Positions 23,633-32,828 are shown, counted from the stretch's first letter. The stretch is DNA of 64,000 nucleotides from Pseudomonas sp. 7P_10.2_Bac1 (GCF_025465935.1 NZ_JANLNV010000079.1:1-64000); one strand, 5' to 3'. Numbers and translations are program-made. Notes: generated by a model from the sequence alone, not told the origin.

Positions 23633-24766
23633 ATGAAAGCTAACTGGGATATTTTTTGCAGTGTGGTCGATAACTACGGCGACATTGGCGTGACCTGGCG
23701 TCTGGCCCGGCAACTGGCGGCAGAGCATCAGGTACCTGTGCGGCTATGGGTCGATGATTTGCAGGCGTTTGTGCCGTTATGCCCTGAAGCCGATGCCAAT
23801 GCGGCCCAGCAATGGCAGCAGGGCGTGGACGTGCGCCTATGGCCCAAGGAGTGGCAACCGGTCGAGGCCGCTGACGTGGTGATCGAAGCCTTCGCCTGCA
23901 CCTTGCCCGAAGCTTATCTGGAGGCCATCAAGGCGCGGGAACACCCGGCGCTGTGGATCAATCTCGAGTACCTGAGCGCAGAGGACTGGGTCAGCGGCTG
24001 CCACGGTCTGGCGTCTCTGCGACCTGACGGCTTGAAGCGCACGTTCTTCTTCCCGGGCTTTGAAGCCGGGACGGGAGGGTTGTTGCGCGAAGCAGACTTG
24101 CTGGCCCGGCGCCGCTCTTTTGAGCAAGACCCGAACGTCAGGCAGGAGTTTTTGCAAAGCCTGGGCGTCGTGGCGGCGGACAACGCCCGCCTGATATCCC
24201 TGTTTGCCTACGAAAACACCGGGTTGGCCAGTTGGTTGGACGCAATGGCGACGGGGACTACGGCCATTCACTTGCTGGTGCCGCAAGGGCGAATCATGGG
24301 CGACCTGCTGAATTGGCTTGAAATCGACGAACTGGCGTTGGGGCGTGTCGAGCAACGCGGGTTACTGACTGTGCAGGCGTTGCCGTTCGTCCGACAACAA
24401 GATTACGACCGCCTGTTATGGAGCTGTGATTTCAACGCCGTGCGCGGCGAAGACTCGTTTGTCCGCGCGCAATGGGCGGGACGGCCCTTTTTGTGGCACA
24501 TCTACGAGCAGGAAGAAGACGCGCACTGGGTCAAGCTCAATGCGTTTCTGGCGCTGTACATCAAGGGCCTGTCGCCCGCTGCGGCTCAGGCATTTACCGG
24601 GTTGTGGCATGCCTGGAATGCCGGCTCGGACATGGCGCAAGGCTGGAATGGCGTGCTCGAGCACTGGCCTGAAATCACCGAGCACGCCGAACAATGGTGT
24701 CTGGAGCAGGCATTGCAGGCTGATCTTGCGCAAGCGCTAGTACTGTTTTATAGAAATTGGATATGA
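23633..24766 (+). CDS. earP: EF-P arginine rhamnosyltransferase EarP
   Basis: EarP transfers rhamnose from dTDP-L-rhamnose to Arg32 of elongation factor P, activating it to relieve polyproline stalling. The 377-residue GT-B protein has the catalytic Asp13 and Asp17 (SVVDNYGDIGVTW) and the nucleotide-sugar-binding FNAVRGEDSFVRAQW, with Glu273 in place. The ATG at 23633, with GGAG upstream, gives the conserved N-terminus MKANWDIFC; a GTG 15 bases earlier is unlikely. efp follows 49 bp downstream, and its Arg32 is the substrate, so enzyme and target are encoded together. Confidence 0.95.
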   Translation: MKANWDIFCSVVDNYGDIGVTWRLARQLAAEHQVPVRLWVDDLQAFVPLCPEADANAAQQWQQGVDVRLWPKEWQPVEAADVVIEAFACTLPEAYLEAIKAREHPALWINLEYLSAEDWVSGCHGLASLRPDGLKRTFFFPGFEAGTGGLLREADLLARRRSFEQDPNVRQEFLQSLGVVAADNARLISLFAYENTGLASWLDAMATGTTAIHLLVPQGRIMGDLLNWLEIDELALGRVEQRGLLTVQALPFVRQQDYDRLLWSCDFNAVRGEDSFVRAQWAGRPFLWHIYEQEEDAHWVKLNAFLALYIKGLSPAAAQAFTGLWHAWNAGSDMAQGWNGVLEHWPEITEHAEQWCLEQALQADLAQALVLFYRNWI

Positions 24767-24815
24767 TACGCGGCCTAGATTTTTGTAAATCTCAATCCAA
24801 ATTCGGATACTCGTA

Positions 24816-25385
24816 ATGAAAACTGGTAAAGAGCTTAAACCCGGTACAGTGATTCGTATCGACAACGATCCTTGGCTGGTTCAGAAAGCTGAGTTCACCA
24901 AGTCTGGTCGTAACAGCGCAATCATGAAGACCAAGCTGAAGAACCTGCTGACCGGTTACAAGACTGAAACCGTATACAGCGCTGACGACAAGCTGGATGA
25001 CGTGATCCTGGATCGCAAAGAAGCGACCCTGTCCTTCATCAGCGGCGACACCTACACGTTCATGGACACCACTGACTACACCATGTACGAGCTGAACGCT
25101 GAAGACATCGAAGCCGTTCTGCCATTCGTTGAAGAAGGCATGACTGACGTGTGCGAAGCCGTCTTCTTCGAAGAGCGTCTGGTTTCCGTAGAACTGCCGA
25201 CCACTATCGTGCGTCAGGTTGACTACACCGAAGGTTCGGCACGTGGCGACACTTCTGGCAAGGTGATGAAGCCTGCCAAACTGAAAAACGGCACCGAGCT
25301 GAGCGTTGCTGACTTTATCGAAATCGGCGACATGATCGAGATCGATACCCGTGAAGGTGGTTCCTACAAGGGCCGCGCCAAGTAA
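24816..25385 (+). CDS. efp: Translation elongation factor P
   Basis: EF-P binds between the P and E sites of the ribosome and promotes peptide bond formation at proline runs. All three beta-barrel domains are present in 189 residues (KOW-like 1-65, OB 66-128, C-terminal 129-189). The tip residue is Arg32 (KSGRNSA), the rhamnosylation site of the EarP pathway, rather than the Lys of the EpmA pathway. It sits directly after earP and is followed by a strong terminator. Confidence 0.98.
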   Translation: MKTGKELKPGTVIRIDNDPWLVQKAEFTKSGRNSAIMKTKLKNLLTGYKTETVYSADDKLDDVILDRKEATLSFISGDTYTFMDTTDYTMYELNAEDIEAVLPFVEEGMTDVCEAVFFEERLVSVELPTTIVRQVDYTEGSARGDTSGKVMKPAKLKNGTELSVADFIEIGDMIEIDTREGGSYKGRAK

Positions 25386-25407
25386 TTCTGGCGTAAACCG
25401 CACGATG

Positions 25408-25438
25408 AAAAACCCGACGTTACTGTCGGGTTTTTTTA
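25408..25438 (+). terminator. Intrinsic terminator after efp
   Basis: aaaaacccgac and gtcgggttttttt form a GC-rich stem with a seven-base T-run, 22 bp after the efp stop. Confidence 0.92.
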
Positions 25439-25525
25439 TTCGTGAAATTATCCGCCGGGCGCGGTTTAACGCTTTGCCCCGTGAGAGTGACTGGTTAGCA
25501 TGGCCGCTCTGATCGAGGGGCAGCA

Positions 25526-26278
25526 ATGTTTATAGATTTAACGATGTACGCCGTTCTGGGCCTTGCCCTGGGTGCGCTGGGCGGGTTGTTCGGGATTGGT
25601 GGCGGCTTGATCGCGATCCCTGTTCTGGGGTTATGGTTCGGTCTGGACCAGCAGATCGCGCAAGGTACCGCTCTGGTGATGTCAGTCCCTAACGTGTTCC
25701 TGGCGCTGTACCGCTATCACCAACGCAACAAAATCGATCTGCGCCAAGCCTTGCCGCTGGTCACGATGAGTTTTTGTTTTGCCTGGCTGGGGGCAATGCT
25801 CGCAGTCGGGGTCGATGCTCGGCTGATCCGCTGGGGCTTCATCGTCTTCTTGCTGTGCATCACCCTCTATAACCTGATCAAGCTTTACAGCTCAGCGGCC
25901 CAGCCTGTGGCCGGTTCGCGCTATGGCTGGCCCTGGTACGGCGTGCTCGGCGCCGTTGCCGGCACCACGGGCGGTTTGTTTGGTGTGGGCGGGGCAGTAG
26001 TCGCGGCGCCCGTGCTGACCAGTCTTTTCGGCACTACTCAGGTCATGGCCCAAGGCTTGTCACTGGCGTTGGCGGCGCCCAGCACCGCCGTCACCTTGCT
26101 GACCTATGCCGTACATGGCGAAGTTCACTGGTTGATGGGCGTTCCCATGGCAATCGGCGGCTTGCTGAGCATCAGTTGGGGCGTCAAGGTGGCCCACGCT
26201 CTGCCGGAGCGCCTGCTGCGCGGTCTGTATTGTGCCTTTTTGCTGTTGTGCGCCGCGCTGTTGGCGATCAAAGCTTGA
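25526..26278 (+). CDS. TauE/SafE-family anion permease
   Basis: A 250-residue membrane protein with about eight spans and the two internal glycine-rich repeats of the TauE/SafE family (LGGLFGIGGGLIAIPVLG in the first half, GGLFGVGGAVVAAPVL in the second). Family members move sulfite, sulfoacetate or other organosulfur anions across the inner membrane. The substrate here is unknown. GAGGGG precedes the start. Its last 11 bases overlap the convergent LysR gene. Confidence 0.85.
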   Translation: MFIDLTMYAVLGLALGALGGLFGIGGGLIAIPVLGLWFGLDQQIAQGTALVMSVPNVFLALYRYHQRNKIDLRQALPLVTMSFCFAWLGAMLAVGVDARLIRWGFIVFLLCITLYNLIKLYSSAAQPVAGSRYGWPWYGVLGAVAGTTGGLFGVGGAVVAAPVLTSLFGTTQVMAQGLSLALAAPSTAVTLLTYAVHGEVHWLMGVPMAIGGLLSISWGVKVAHALPERLLRGLYCAFLLLCAALLAIKA

Positions 26279-27125
26279 AGCCTTCGACGATGTAGTCGGC
26301 GAAGCATTCAATGATCGGCGAGGTGGTGCCGGTCTGTTTGCGCAACAGCACAATGCTGGCGGAGGGTAATTGGGGCAGGTTTTCTGCTTCGCCAATGATG
26401 CGCAAGTCCGCCGGCAGCAGGCTTTGCAGCTGTGCTGTCACCGCCAGCCCGGTGCTCACCATCGCATTGATCGCCGACAGGCTGGCGCTGGTGTAGGCAA
26501 CCCGGTACTCGCGCTGCACCAGGTCCAAGGCATTGCAGGCCCAGGTGCTGCAAAAGCAGTCGGTATTGAACATGGCCAGAGGCAAGGGCGTGCGTTCGTG
26601 GGGGGCGAAGCCTTCGGCGACCATCCACACAAAGCGCTCCTGACGCAGAATCTGCCCGGTCTCAGTGCCGGGCTCGCACGTCACAATGGTCAGGTCCAGA
26701 TCATTGCGCTGTAACAGCAGAGCTGATGGCTCGCAATGCACCTCCACGTTGATCAGCGGGTAATCCTGGGCGAAGCGCGACAAAATGCCGGGTAAAAAAC
26801 GCATGACGTAATCGTCCGGCGAGCCAATTTTCACAGTGCCGACCATTTTCGGCTGGCTAAGGGTATTGAACACTTCACTGTGCAGTTTGAGGATGCGCCG
26901 CGCGTACCCCAGTAAAACCTGACCTTCAGGCGTGAGACTGACCGTACGCCCATCGCGCTGAAACAGCGTGCATTGCAACACGTCTTCTTCCAGTCGCTTC
27001 ATTTGCATGCTGACCGCCGATTGCGTGCGATTGACCGCTTCTGCGGCGCGGGTAAAGCCACCGTGATCGGCAATGGCGGCGAAAGTGCGCAGCAAATCAG
27101 TGTCGATACTCGGAAAACCGGCCAT
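26268..27125 (-). CDS. LysR-family transcriptional regulator
   Basis: The 285-residue product has a LysR winged helix at 5-65 (LLRTFAAIADHGGFTRAAEAVNRTQSAVSMQMKRLE) and an effector domain from about 90 (GSPDDYVMRFLPGIL). It overlaps the TauE-type permease gene tail to tail by 11 bp. Convergent overlap with a permease suggests, but does not show, that it controls it. The effector is unknown. Confidence 0.88.
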   Translation of the reverse strand: MAGFPSIDTDLLRTFAAIADHGGFTRAAEAVNRTQSAVSMQMKRLEEDVLQCTLFQRDGRTVSLTPEGQVLLGYARRILKLHSEVFNTLSQPKMVGTVKIGSPDDYVMRFLPGILSRFAQDYPLINVEVHCEPSALLLQRNDLDLTIVTCEPGTETGQILRQERFVWMVAEGFAPHERTPLPLAMFNTDCFCSTWACNALDLVQREYRVAYTSASLSAINAMVSTGLAVTAQLQSLLPADLRIIGEAENLPQLPSASIVLLRKQTGTTSPIIECFADYIVEGFKL

Positions 27126-27221
27126 TCATCAATCTCGCAGATGGGTCACATAAGAAACATTCGTTGGATTGATCTTATCCCTAGGTCGAGACTTGAGCCA
27201 TTCCCATGGAGGACTCAAGTG

Positions 27222-27401
27222 ATGAAAGGTCAAACAGGCGTCAAATGGTTGGCTCGTATTACGCGCTGGCATGAACTGGCCCGCGAGCGCGCGGCGCTGC
27301 GGCGCATCAGCGATGCGGGGCTCAAGGATTTGGGCCTGAGCCGGGCAGACATCGAAGTTGAGAGTCATCGGCCGTTTTGGGACGATCCGCTGAGCAAGTG
27401 A
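27222..27401 (+). CDS. DUF1127 small protein
   Basis: This 59-residue basic protein carries the DUF1127 (YjiS-like) core: WHELARERAALRRISDAGLKDLGLSRADIE. Small proteins of this family in other bacteria influence RNA turnover and phosphate or carbon metabolism, but no role is known in Pseudomonas. A GGAGG lies nine bases before the ATG. It is divergent from the LysR gene and followed by a REP pair. Confidence 0.85.
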   Translation: MKGQTGVKWLARITRWHELARERAALRRISDAGLKDLGLSRADIEVESHRPFWDDPLSK

Positions 27402-27414
27402 TGTTTGCATGGGG

Positions 27415-27502
27415 CCATGTGGAAGCGGGCTTGCTTGCGATGTCGTCAACTCGATTTAGCTGAAAAATAGAGTCGCCTGCATCGCGAGCAAACCCGCGCC
27501 CA
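27415..27502. repeat. REP inverted pair
   Basis: ggaagcgggcttgcttgcgat and the inverse atcgcgagcaaacccgcgcc flank about 45 bp between the DUF1127 gene and the convergent DAHP synthase gene. Confidence 0.7.
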
Positions 27503-27508
27503 TGGCTT

Positions 27509-28855
27509 TTAGCGTTTTACTTGCTTCAAGGTTTCGGCAATCAGGAACGCCAGTTCCAGTGACTGATCGGCGTTCATGCGTGGGTCGCAGTGGGTGTGGT
27601 AGCGGTCAGACAAAGCGTCTTCAGTGATCGGGTTGGCACCGCCGATGCATTCGGTCACGTTTTGCCCGGTCATTTCGATATGGATCCCGCCCGCGTAGCT
27701 GCCTTCGGCCTCGTGGACCTGGAAGAACTGTTTCACTTCGCCGAGGATCTGCGCAAAGTCGCGGGTCTTGTAGCCGCTGCTGGCCTTGATGGTGTTGGCG
27801 TGCATCGGGTCGCAACTCCAGAGCACTTTTTTACCTTCGCCTTCTACTGCGCGGATCAATTGCGGCAGGTGGTCGCCCACCTTGTTGGCACCCATGCGCA
27901 CGATCAGGTTCAAGCGGCCTGGGTCGTTGGTCGGGTTGAGGATGTCGATCAGGCGGATCAGTTCATCGGTGTTCATGGTCGGGCCGACCTTGACCCCGAT
28001 CGGGTTGTTCACCCCGCGCAAAAATTCGACGTGGGCGCCGTCGAGCTGACGGGTGCGGTCGCCGATCCACAGCATGTGCGCCGAGCAGTCGTAGTAATCG
28101 TTGGTCAGGCTGTCGCGACGCACGAAGGCTTCTTCGTAGTTCAGCAGCAGCGCTTCGTGGGCGGTAAAAAAACTGGTTTCGCGCAACTGCGGCGAGCTGT
28201 CCATGCCGCATGCGCGCATGAAAGCCAGGGTTTCGTCGATACGGTCGGCCAGTTGGCTGTATTTTTCAGCCAGCGCCGAGTTGGCGATAAAGTCCAGGTT
28301 CCACTTATGCACTTGGTGCAGATCGGCAAAACCGCCCTGGGCGAAAGCCCGCAGCAAGTTCAAAGTGGCGGTGGACTGGTGGTAGGACTGCAACAGACGC
28401 TCTGGATCGGGCACACGGCTTTGTTCATCGAAACCGATGCCGTTGACGATATCGCCGCGATACGCTGGCAGCGTGACGCCGTTGATCGTTTCATCGTTGG
28501 CCGAGCGCGGCTTGGCGAACTGGCCGGCCATGCGCCCGACCTTGACCACCGGGCAGCCCGCAGCAAAGGTCATGACAATGGCCATTTGCAGCAACACTTT
28601 GAAAGTGTCGCGGATCTTGGCAGCCGAAAACTCAGCAAAACTTTCAGCGCAATCACCACCTTGCAACAGAAACGCCCGACCTTGAGTGACCTCGGCAAAT
28701 TGACGGCGCAGCTCGCGGGCTTCACCGGCGAACACCAGCGGAGGGAAACTCGCCAGGCTTTGCTCGACTCGTAGCAAGTGAGCGGCGTCAGGGTAGTGGG
28801 GTTGTTGCTGGATCGGCAGGGCGCGCCAGCTGTCGGGGCTCCAGGGTTGGCTCAT
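27509..28855 (-). CDS. Class II 3-deoxy-7-phosphoheptulonate synthase
   Basis: This enzyme condenses erythrose 4-phosphate with phosphoenolpyruvate, the first step of the shikimate pathway. The 448-residue protein is of the plant/actinobacterial class II type: LLQGGDCAESFAEF, the VKVGRMAGQFAKPRS segment and SCDPMHANT are hallmarks and include the metal Cys and substrate-binding Arg/Lys. The start at 28855 (MSQPWSPDSWRALP) is the conserved one; about 70 further in-frame residues upstream overlap the divergent gene and look random. The gene is monocistronic. Confidence 0.92.
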   Translation of the reverse strand: MSQPWSPDSWRALPIQQQPHYPDAAHLLRVEQSLASFPPLVFAGEARELRRQFAEVTQGRAFLLQGGDCAESFAEFSAAKIRDTFKVLLQMAIVMTFAAGCPVVKVGRMAGQFAKPRSANDETINGVTLPAYRGDIVNGIGFDEQSRVPDPERLLQSYHQSTATLNLLRAFAQGGFADLHQVHKWNLDFIANSALAEKYSQLADRIDETLAFMRACGMDSSPQLRETSFFTAHEALLLNYEEAFVRRDSLTNDYYDCSAHMLWIGDRTRQLDGAHVEFLRGVNNPIGVKVGPTMNTDELIRLIDILNPTNDPGRLNLIVRMGANKVGDHLPQLIRAVEGEGKKVLWSCDPMHANTIKASSGYKTRDFAQILGEVKQFFQVHEAEGSYAGGIHIEMTGQNVTECIGGANPITEDALSDRYHTHCDPRMNADQSLELAFLIAETLKQVKR

Positions 28856-29012
28856 CGCAGACTCTAGTGTCGAAAGGGGATGGCGCATGTTAGCAGCAAT
28901 TAGTGCGTGACCTGTTGCGCTGCAATGGCTGACAATTGTGCCTTTGCGCTCGGCATCGAGTGGTGGTTTTAGCGCGTTGGTGGTGTGTGCCGGAGCGCGG
29001 CGAGGAGAGGCA

Positions 29013-29768
29013 ATGTCTGAGGAGCGCGTAGAGCGCCTGCTTGCTGAGGTCCATGATGACTTCGGCATGATTCGAGTATTTGAAGTGGAAGACTACCGCT
29101 TCCTCGAGTTCGGTGATGCGATCGAGCAGAGCTGTGTGTTCACCACCGATCCCAGCTGGCTGGAGTACGACTACACCCGTGCCATGCTGATCGGCGCCTT
29201 GTGCCATGCAGCGCCGGAAAGCGCCTTGTTTCTCGGGTTGGGGGCCGGCACTCTGACCCAGGCCTGTCTCAAGTTCTTGCCCCTCGAAGACGTCGAAGCC
29301 ATTGAATTGCGCCCGGATGTGCCACGCCTGGCCATTGAATACATGGGGTTGGACGATGACCCGCGGCTGTACATTCGCATTGGCGATGCCGTGCAGATGC
29401 TCCCCAGCGCAGAGCCGGCGGACCTGATCTTTGTCGACCTGTATAACGATCTGGGCCCCGCGCCTGGCCATCTGGCCTGGACGTTCCTTGAAAACTGCCA
29501 GAAAAAGCTCTTGCCCAACGGCTGGCTGGTGATCAACCAGTGGGCCACCGATGACGGCAAACCGCTGGGTGCTGCTCTGTTGCGCGGCCTGTTCCATCGT
29601 CACTACTGGGAGCTGCCGGTCAAAGAAGGCAATGTGATCTTGCTGGTGCCCAGCGATCTGGACCAGACCCTGGACCTGGACGCGTTGACTGCGCGGGCGC
29701 AAACCTTGGCATCACGTTTGGGCTATTCGCTGGAGTCGCTGATCAAGGCCATTCGCCCTGCGACCTGA
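29013..29768 (+). CDS. Spermidine-synthase-like methyltransferase-fold protein
   Basis: The 251-residue protein has the Rossmann core of polyamine aminopropyltransferases (ALFLGLGAGTLTQ, the acidic AIELRPDV, and DLIFVDLYNDLGPAP in the catalytic-Asp position). It lacks the tetramerisation domain typical of full spermidine synthases, and the membrane domain of other relatives. Whether it makes polyamines is uncertain. The ATG at 29013 follows GAGGAGAGG. It diverges from the DAHP synthase gene. Confidence 0.7.
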   Translation: MSEERVERLLAEVHDDFGMIRVFEVEDYRFLEFGDAIEQSCVFTTDPSWLEYDYTRAMLIGALCHAAPESALFLGLGAGTLTQACLKFLPLEDVEAIELRPDVPRLAIEYMGLDDDPRLYIRIGDAVQMLPSAEPADLIFVDLYNDLGPAPGHLAWTFLENCQKKLLPNGWLVINQWATDDGKPLGAALLRGLFHRHYWELPVKEGNVILLVPSDLDQTLDLDALTARAQTLASRLGYSLESLIKAIRPAT

Positions 29769-29899
29769 TGCTTGGTGATTAATCGTTTTAGCGACAGCCC
29801 CGCAATAGCCGGGCGGAGGCCATTTTTGCGAAGCCCAAATTATCGCAAAAGCCCGGTCTACAGAGGCATACAGACGATCGAGTGTTAAAAAAGCGCTTC

Positions 29900-30138
29900 T
29901 TTTTTGTGATAAATCCGGTATAGTGCGCGCCGGCCTTTAGCCGGGCCACGTTTAGGTGTCGCATTTCCCGAAGTACCCTTCGGCTGCTCGTCCGTTTCGC
30001 GGACAACCCTGAACGCTCCATTCATTTAACGTTTTCGCAAATCCCCGACGACAAAGCAGCCAGGGCGACTCTAGAGTCTTACACGGCATGCGCAGCTTTG
30101 AAGCATGGGTCTTTGCGGATGCACTTAGAGGCAGACCC
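29900..30138 (+). promoter_or_regulatory. Promoter and long leader of the DEAD-box helicase gene
   Basis: TATAGT (29919-29924) followed by gcgcgccgg is a strong -10 with a GC-rich discriminator; the -35 is weak. Transcription from it would give a leader of about 205 bases before the start codon at 30139. Long leaders are common for cold-induced helicases, where they act as thermosensors. The remaining gap 29769-29899 shows nothing I can support. Confidence 0.5.
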
Positions 30139-31800
30139 ATGACCCAGGAAACCAGCGGCTTCGCCGCTTTTGATCTTAATCCGAACATTCTTGCAGCCGT
30201 CATCGCGACTGGCTACGAAGAGCCTTCGGCTATTCAGCAGCAATCGATCCCGATCATTTTGGCCGGTCACGACATGATTGGTCAGGCGCAAACCGGTACG
30301 GGTAAAACCGCCGCTTTTGCCCTGCCTATCCTCAATCGCATCGATCCTGCAAAGCGCGAACCGCAAGCCCTGATCCTGGCGCCAACCCGTGAGTTGGCGC
30401 TGCAAGTAGCAACCGCTTTCGAAACCTACGCCAAGCAAATGCCGAGCGTTAACGTTGTGGCCGTTTACGGCGGTGCGCCCATGGGCCCACAACTGAAAGC
30501 AATCCGTAATGGCGCGCAAATCGTTGTCGCCACTCCGGGCCGTCTGTGCGACCACCTGCGTCGCGACGAAAAAGTACTGGCGACCGTGAACCACCTGGTT
30601 CTCGACGAAGCTGACGAAATGCTCAAGCTGGGCTTCATGGATGACCTTGAAGTGATCTTCAAGGCTTTGCCTGCTACCCGTCAGACGGTATTGTTCTCGG
30701 CAACCCTGCCGCAGTCGATCCGCGCCATCGCCGAGCGTCACCTGCGTGACCCGCAGCACGTCAAGATCCAGACCAAGACTCAGACCGTTACCGCGATCGA
30801 ACAGGCTCACCTGTTGGTTCACGCTGACCAGAAGACCTCGGCTGTATTGAGCCTGCTGGAAGTTGAAGACTTCGACGCGCTGATCATGTTCGTGCGTACC
30901 AAGCAAGCGACCCTGGACCTGGCCAGCGCCCTGGAAGCCAAAGGCTACAAAGCCGCTGCGCTGAACGGTGACATTGCCCAGAACCAACGTGAGCGCGTAA
31001 TCGACTCCCTCAAAGATGGCCGTCTGGACATCGTTGTGGCGACCGACGTAGCGGCACGTGGTCTTGACGTACCGCGTATCACCCACGTGTTCAACGTGGA
31101 CATGCCGTACGATCCAGAGTCCTACGTTCACCGTATCGGCCGTACTGGCCGTGCCGGTCGCGAAGGTCGTGCATTGCTGCTGGTGACTCCACGTGAGCGC
31201 CGCATGCTGCAAGTGATCGAGCGTGTAACCGGTCAAAAGGTTGCTGAGGTCCGCCTGCCGGACGCTCAAGCCGTTCTCGATGCTCGCATCAAGAAACTGA
31301 CCAACAGCTTGGCGCCACTGGTTGCTGATGCTGAATCGACCCACGGCGATCTGCTGGATCGCCTGACAGCCGATATCGGTTGCAGCCCGCGTGCACTGGC
31401 CGCTGCTCTGTTGCGCAAAGCCACCAACGGTCAGGCTCTGACCCTGGCAGCCATTGAACGTGAGCGCCCACTGGTACCGAACAGCACTCCGCGTGAGCGC
31501 AGTGGTGATCGTCCAGAGCGTGGTGATCGTGAGCGTCGTGCTCCAGCTCCACTGGCTGAAGGCCGTGCCCGTTGCCGTACCGCGCTGGGTGCGCGTGATG
31601 GTATCGCTGCCAAGAACCTGCTGGGCGCTATCCTCAACGAGGGTGGCCTGGCGCGTGAAGCCATCGGTCGCATTCAAGTGCGTGATAGCTTCAGCCTGGT
31701 AGAACTGCCGGAAGAAGGCCTGGAAAAACTGCTGGCCAAGCTCAAGGACACTCGTGTCGCTGGCAAGCAGTTGAAACTGCGTCGCTACCGCGAAGATTAA
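30139..31800 (+). CDS. deaD: DEAD-box ATP-dependent RNA helicase (DeaD/CsdA-like)
   Basis: The product (553 residues) unwinds RNA duplexes in ribosome assembly and RNA decay, mainly at low temperature. All helicase motifs are visible: Q motif (GYEEPSAIQQQSIP), Walker A AQTGTGKT, DEAD in LVLDEADEML, SAT in LFSATLPQ and HRIGRTGRAGR. A basic linker (ERSGDRPERGDRERR, about 470-485) leads to a C-terminal DbpA-like RNA-binding domain. The start MTQETSGFAAF at 30139 is preferred over an upstream in-frame start because AGAGG lies at the right distance. It ends in a strong terminator. Confidence 0.9.
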   Translation: MTQETSGFAAFDLNPNILAAVIATGYEEPSAIQQQSIPIILAGHDMIGQAQTGTGKTAAFALPILNRIDPAKREPQALILAPTRELALQVATAFETYAKQMPSVNVVAVYGGAPMGPQLKAIRNGAQIVVATPGRLCDHLRRDEKVLATVNHLVLDEADEMLKLGFMDDLEVIFKALPATRQTVLFSATLPQSIRAIAERHLRDPQHVKIQTKTQTVTAIEQAHLLVHADQKTSAVLSLLEVEDFDALIMFVRTKQATLDLASALEAKGYKAAALNGDIAQNQRERVIDSLKDGRLDIVVATDVAARGLDVPRITHVFNVDMPYDPESYVHRIGRTGRAGREGRALLLVTPRERRMLQVIERVTGQKVAEVRLPDAQAVLDARIKKLTNSLAPLVADAESTHGDLLDRLTADIGCSPRALAAALLRKATNGQALTLAAIERERPLVPNSTPRERSGDRPERGDRERRAPAPLAEGRARCRTALGARDGIAAKNLLGAILNEGGLAREAIGRIQVRDSFSLVELPEEGLEKLLAKLKDTRVAGKQLKLRRYRED

Positions 31801-31823
31801 TCACTGTTGCAGTGATTGATCGC

Positions 31824-31858
31824 TAAAAAAATCCCCGACTGGTTCGGGGATTTTTTTT
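31824..31858 (+). terminator. Intrinsic terminator after the helicase gene
   Basis: aaaaaaatccccga and tcggggatttttttt form a stem with a long T-run 24 bp after the stop codon. Confidence 0.92.
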
Positions 31859-31894
31859 GCCTGCGATTCCATTGAAACCCCCGGCATGCATCCC

Positions 31895-31950
31895 GTAGGG
31901 CAGAGTTTGCCTCGCGATCTTTTGAGCATTGAAAGATCGCAAGGCCGATG
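31895..31950. repeat. Degenerate REP pair
   Basis: gcctcgcgatcttttgagc and gaaagatcgcaaggcc are inverted REP cores with several changes, between the helicase and dioxygenase genes. Confidence 0.5.
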
Positions 31951-31960
31951 TGCGACGTTT

Positions 31961-32728
31961 TTATCCAAACCGATAAATGTCCATCCCCAGCGCGCCCAGG
32001 GTCCAGCCCTGATGGGCAATGCTGAACGGGCCGCCGGCACCCCGAGCAAAGTACAGCGGCAACAAGTGCTCATCACTGGGATGGTTTTTAGCCGCAAATG
32101 GCGCCTGCTGCCGGTACTGGTGCAAGGCGCTCTCATCTTCGGCGACGAGCTTTTCAATCATCCAGTCGCGAAACGCCCTGGCCCACGGCTCGACGCTTTC
32201 CGGGCCGGCATGCCAGTCCAGTTCACGCAGGTTGTGAGTGATGCTGCCAGAACCAATGATCAAGATGCCTTCGCTGCGCAAACCGGCCAGAGCCTGGCCC
32301 ACTTTGTTCAAGCCCGCAGGGCCTAGCCGGCTGGGCAATGACACCTGTACCACCGGGATGTCGGCCGCTGGGTACATCAATGACAACGGCACCCAGGCAC
32401 CATGGTCGAAAGGGCGCTGGTCATCCAGTTGTGCGGGCAGGCCGTGTTCGCCTAGACGTTTTACGATACGTGCGGCCAGTGCCGGGTCGCCCGGTGCGGG
32501 GTATTGCACGTTGTACAGCGCGCGCGGGAAGCCACCAAAGTCATGCCAGGTGGGTGGTGCGCTATGGCTGGCAACCTGCAGGTCGGCACTCTCCCAGTGC
32601 GCTGACACCAGCACGATGGCCTTGGGTTTAGGGAGTTCGGCTGCCAGGCGCTTCAACGCCGGGCCGCTTTCACCAGGCTCCAGTGCTAGCATCGGTGAAC
32701 CGTGCGAGATGTATAGGCTGGGCAGCAT
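31961..32728 (-). CDS. DODA-type extradiol ring-opening dioxygenase (YgiD-like)
   Basis: A 255-residue member of the class III extradiol dioxygenase family related to plant DOPA 4,5-dioxygenase and E. coli YgiD. Iron/zinc ligands are suggested by SHGSP near the N-terminus, HDFGGFP, FDHGAWVPL and GSGSITHNL. It probably opens catechol-type rings of small aromatic substrates. The physiological substrate is unknown. The ATG at 32728 has GAGGA eight bases upstream. It diverges from tpm. Confidence 0.85.
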   Translation of the reverse strand: MLPSLYISHGSPMLALEPGESGPALKRLAAELPKPKAIVLVSAHWESADLQVASHSAPPTWHDFGGFPRALYNVQYPAPGDPALAARIVKRLGEHGLPAQLDDQRPFDHGAWVPLSLMYPAADIPVVQVSLPSRLGPAGLNKVGQALAGLRSEGILIIGSGSITHNLRELDWHAGPESVEPWARAFRDWMIEKLVAEDESALHQYRQQAPFAAKNHPSDEHLLPLYFARGAGGPFSIAHQGWTLGALGMDIYRFG

Positions 32729-32828
32729 GGGTGGGTCCTCAAGGTTAAGATGAGACATCTTCAACCTGATCATTGATCTAAATCCAATATAAGTTTTAAT
32801 ACTTATTCATCGAATTTACAGGTGATTC

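Noticed and set aside
27590..28774. 394-codon open frame antisense to DAHP synthase
   Set aside because: The sense strand is unmistakably class II DAHP synthase. The antisense product is His/Val/Gln-rich noise.
30079..31677. 532-codon open frame antisense to the DEAD-box helicase gene
   Set aside because: It exactly mirrors a gene with all helicase motifs, shows no domain of its own and has no ribosome site. It arises from codon bias in a GC-rich gene.
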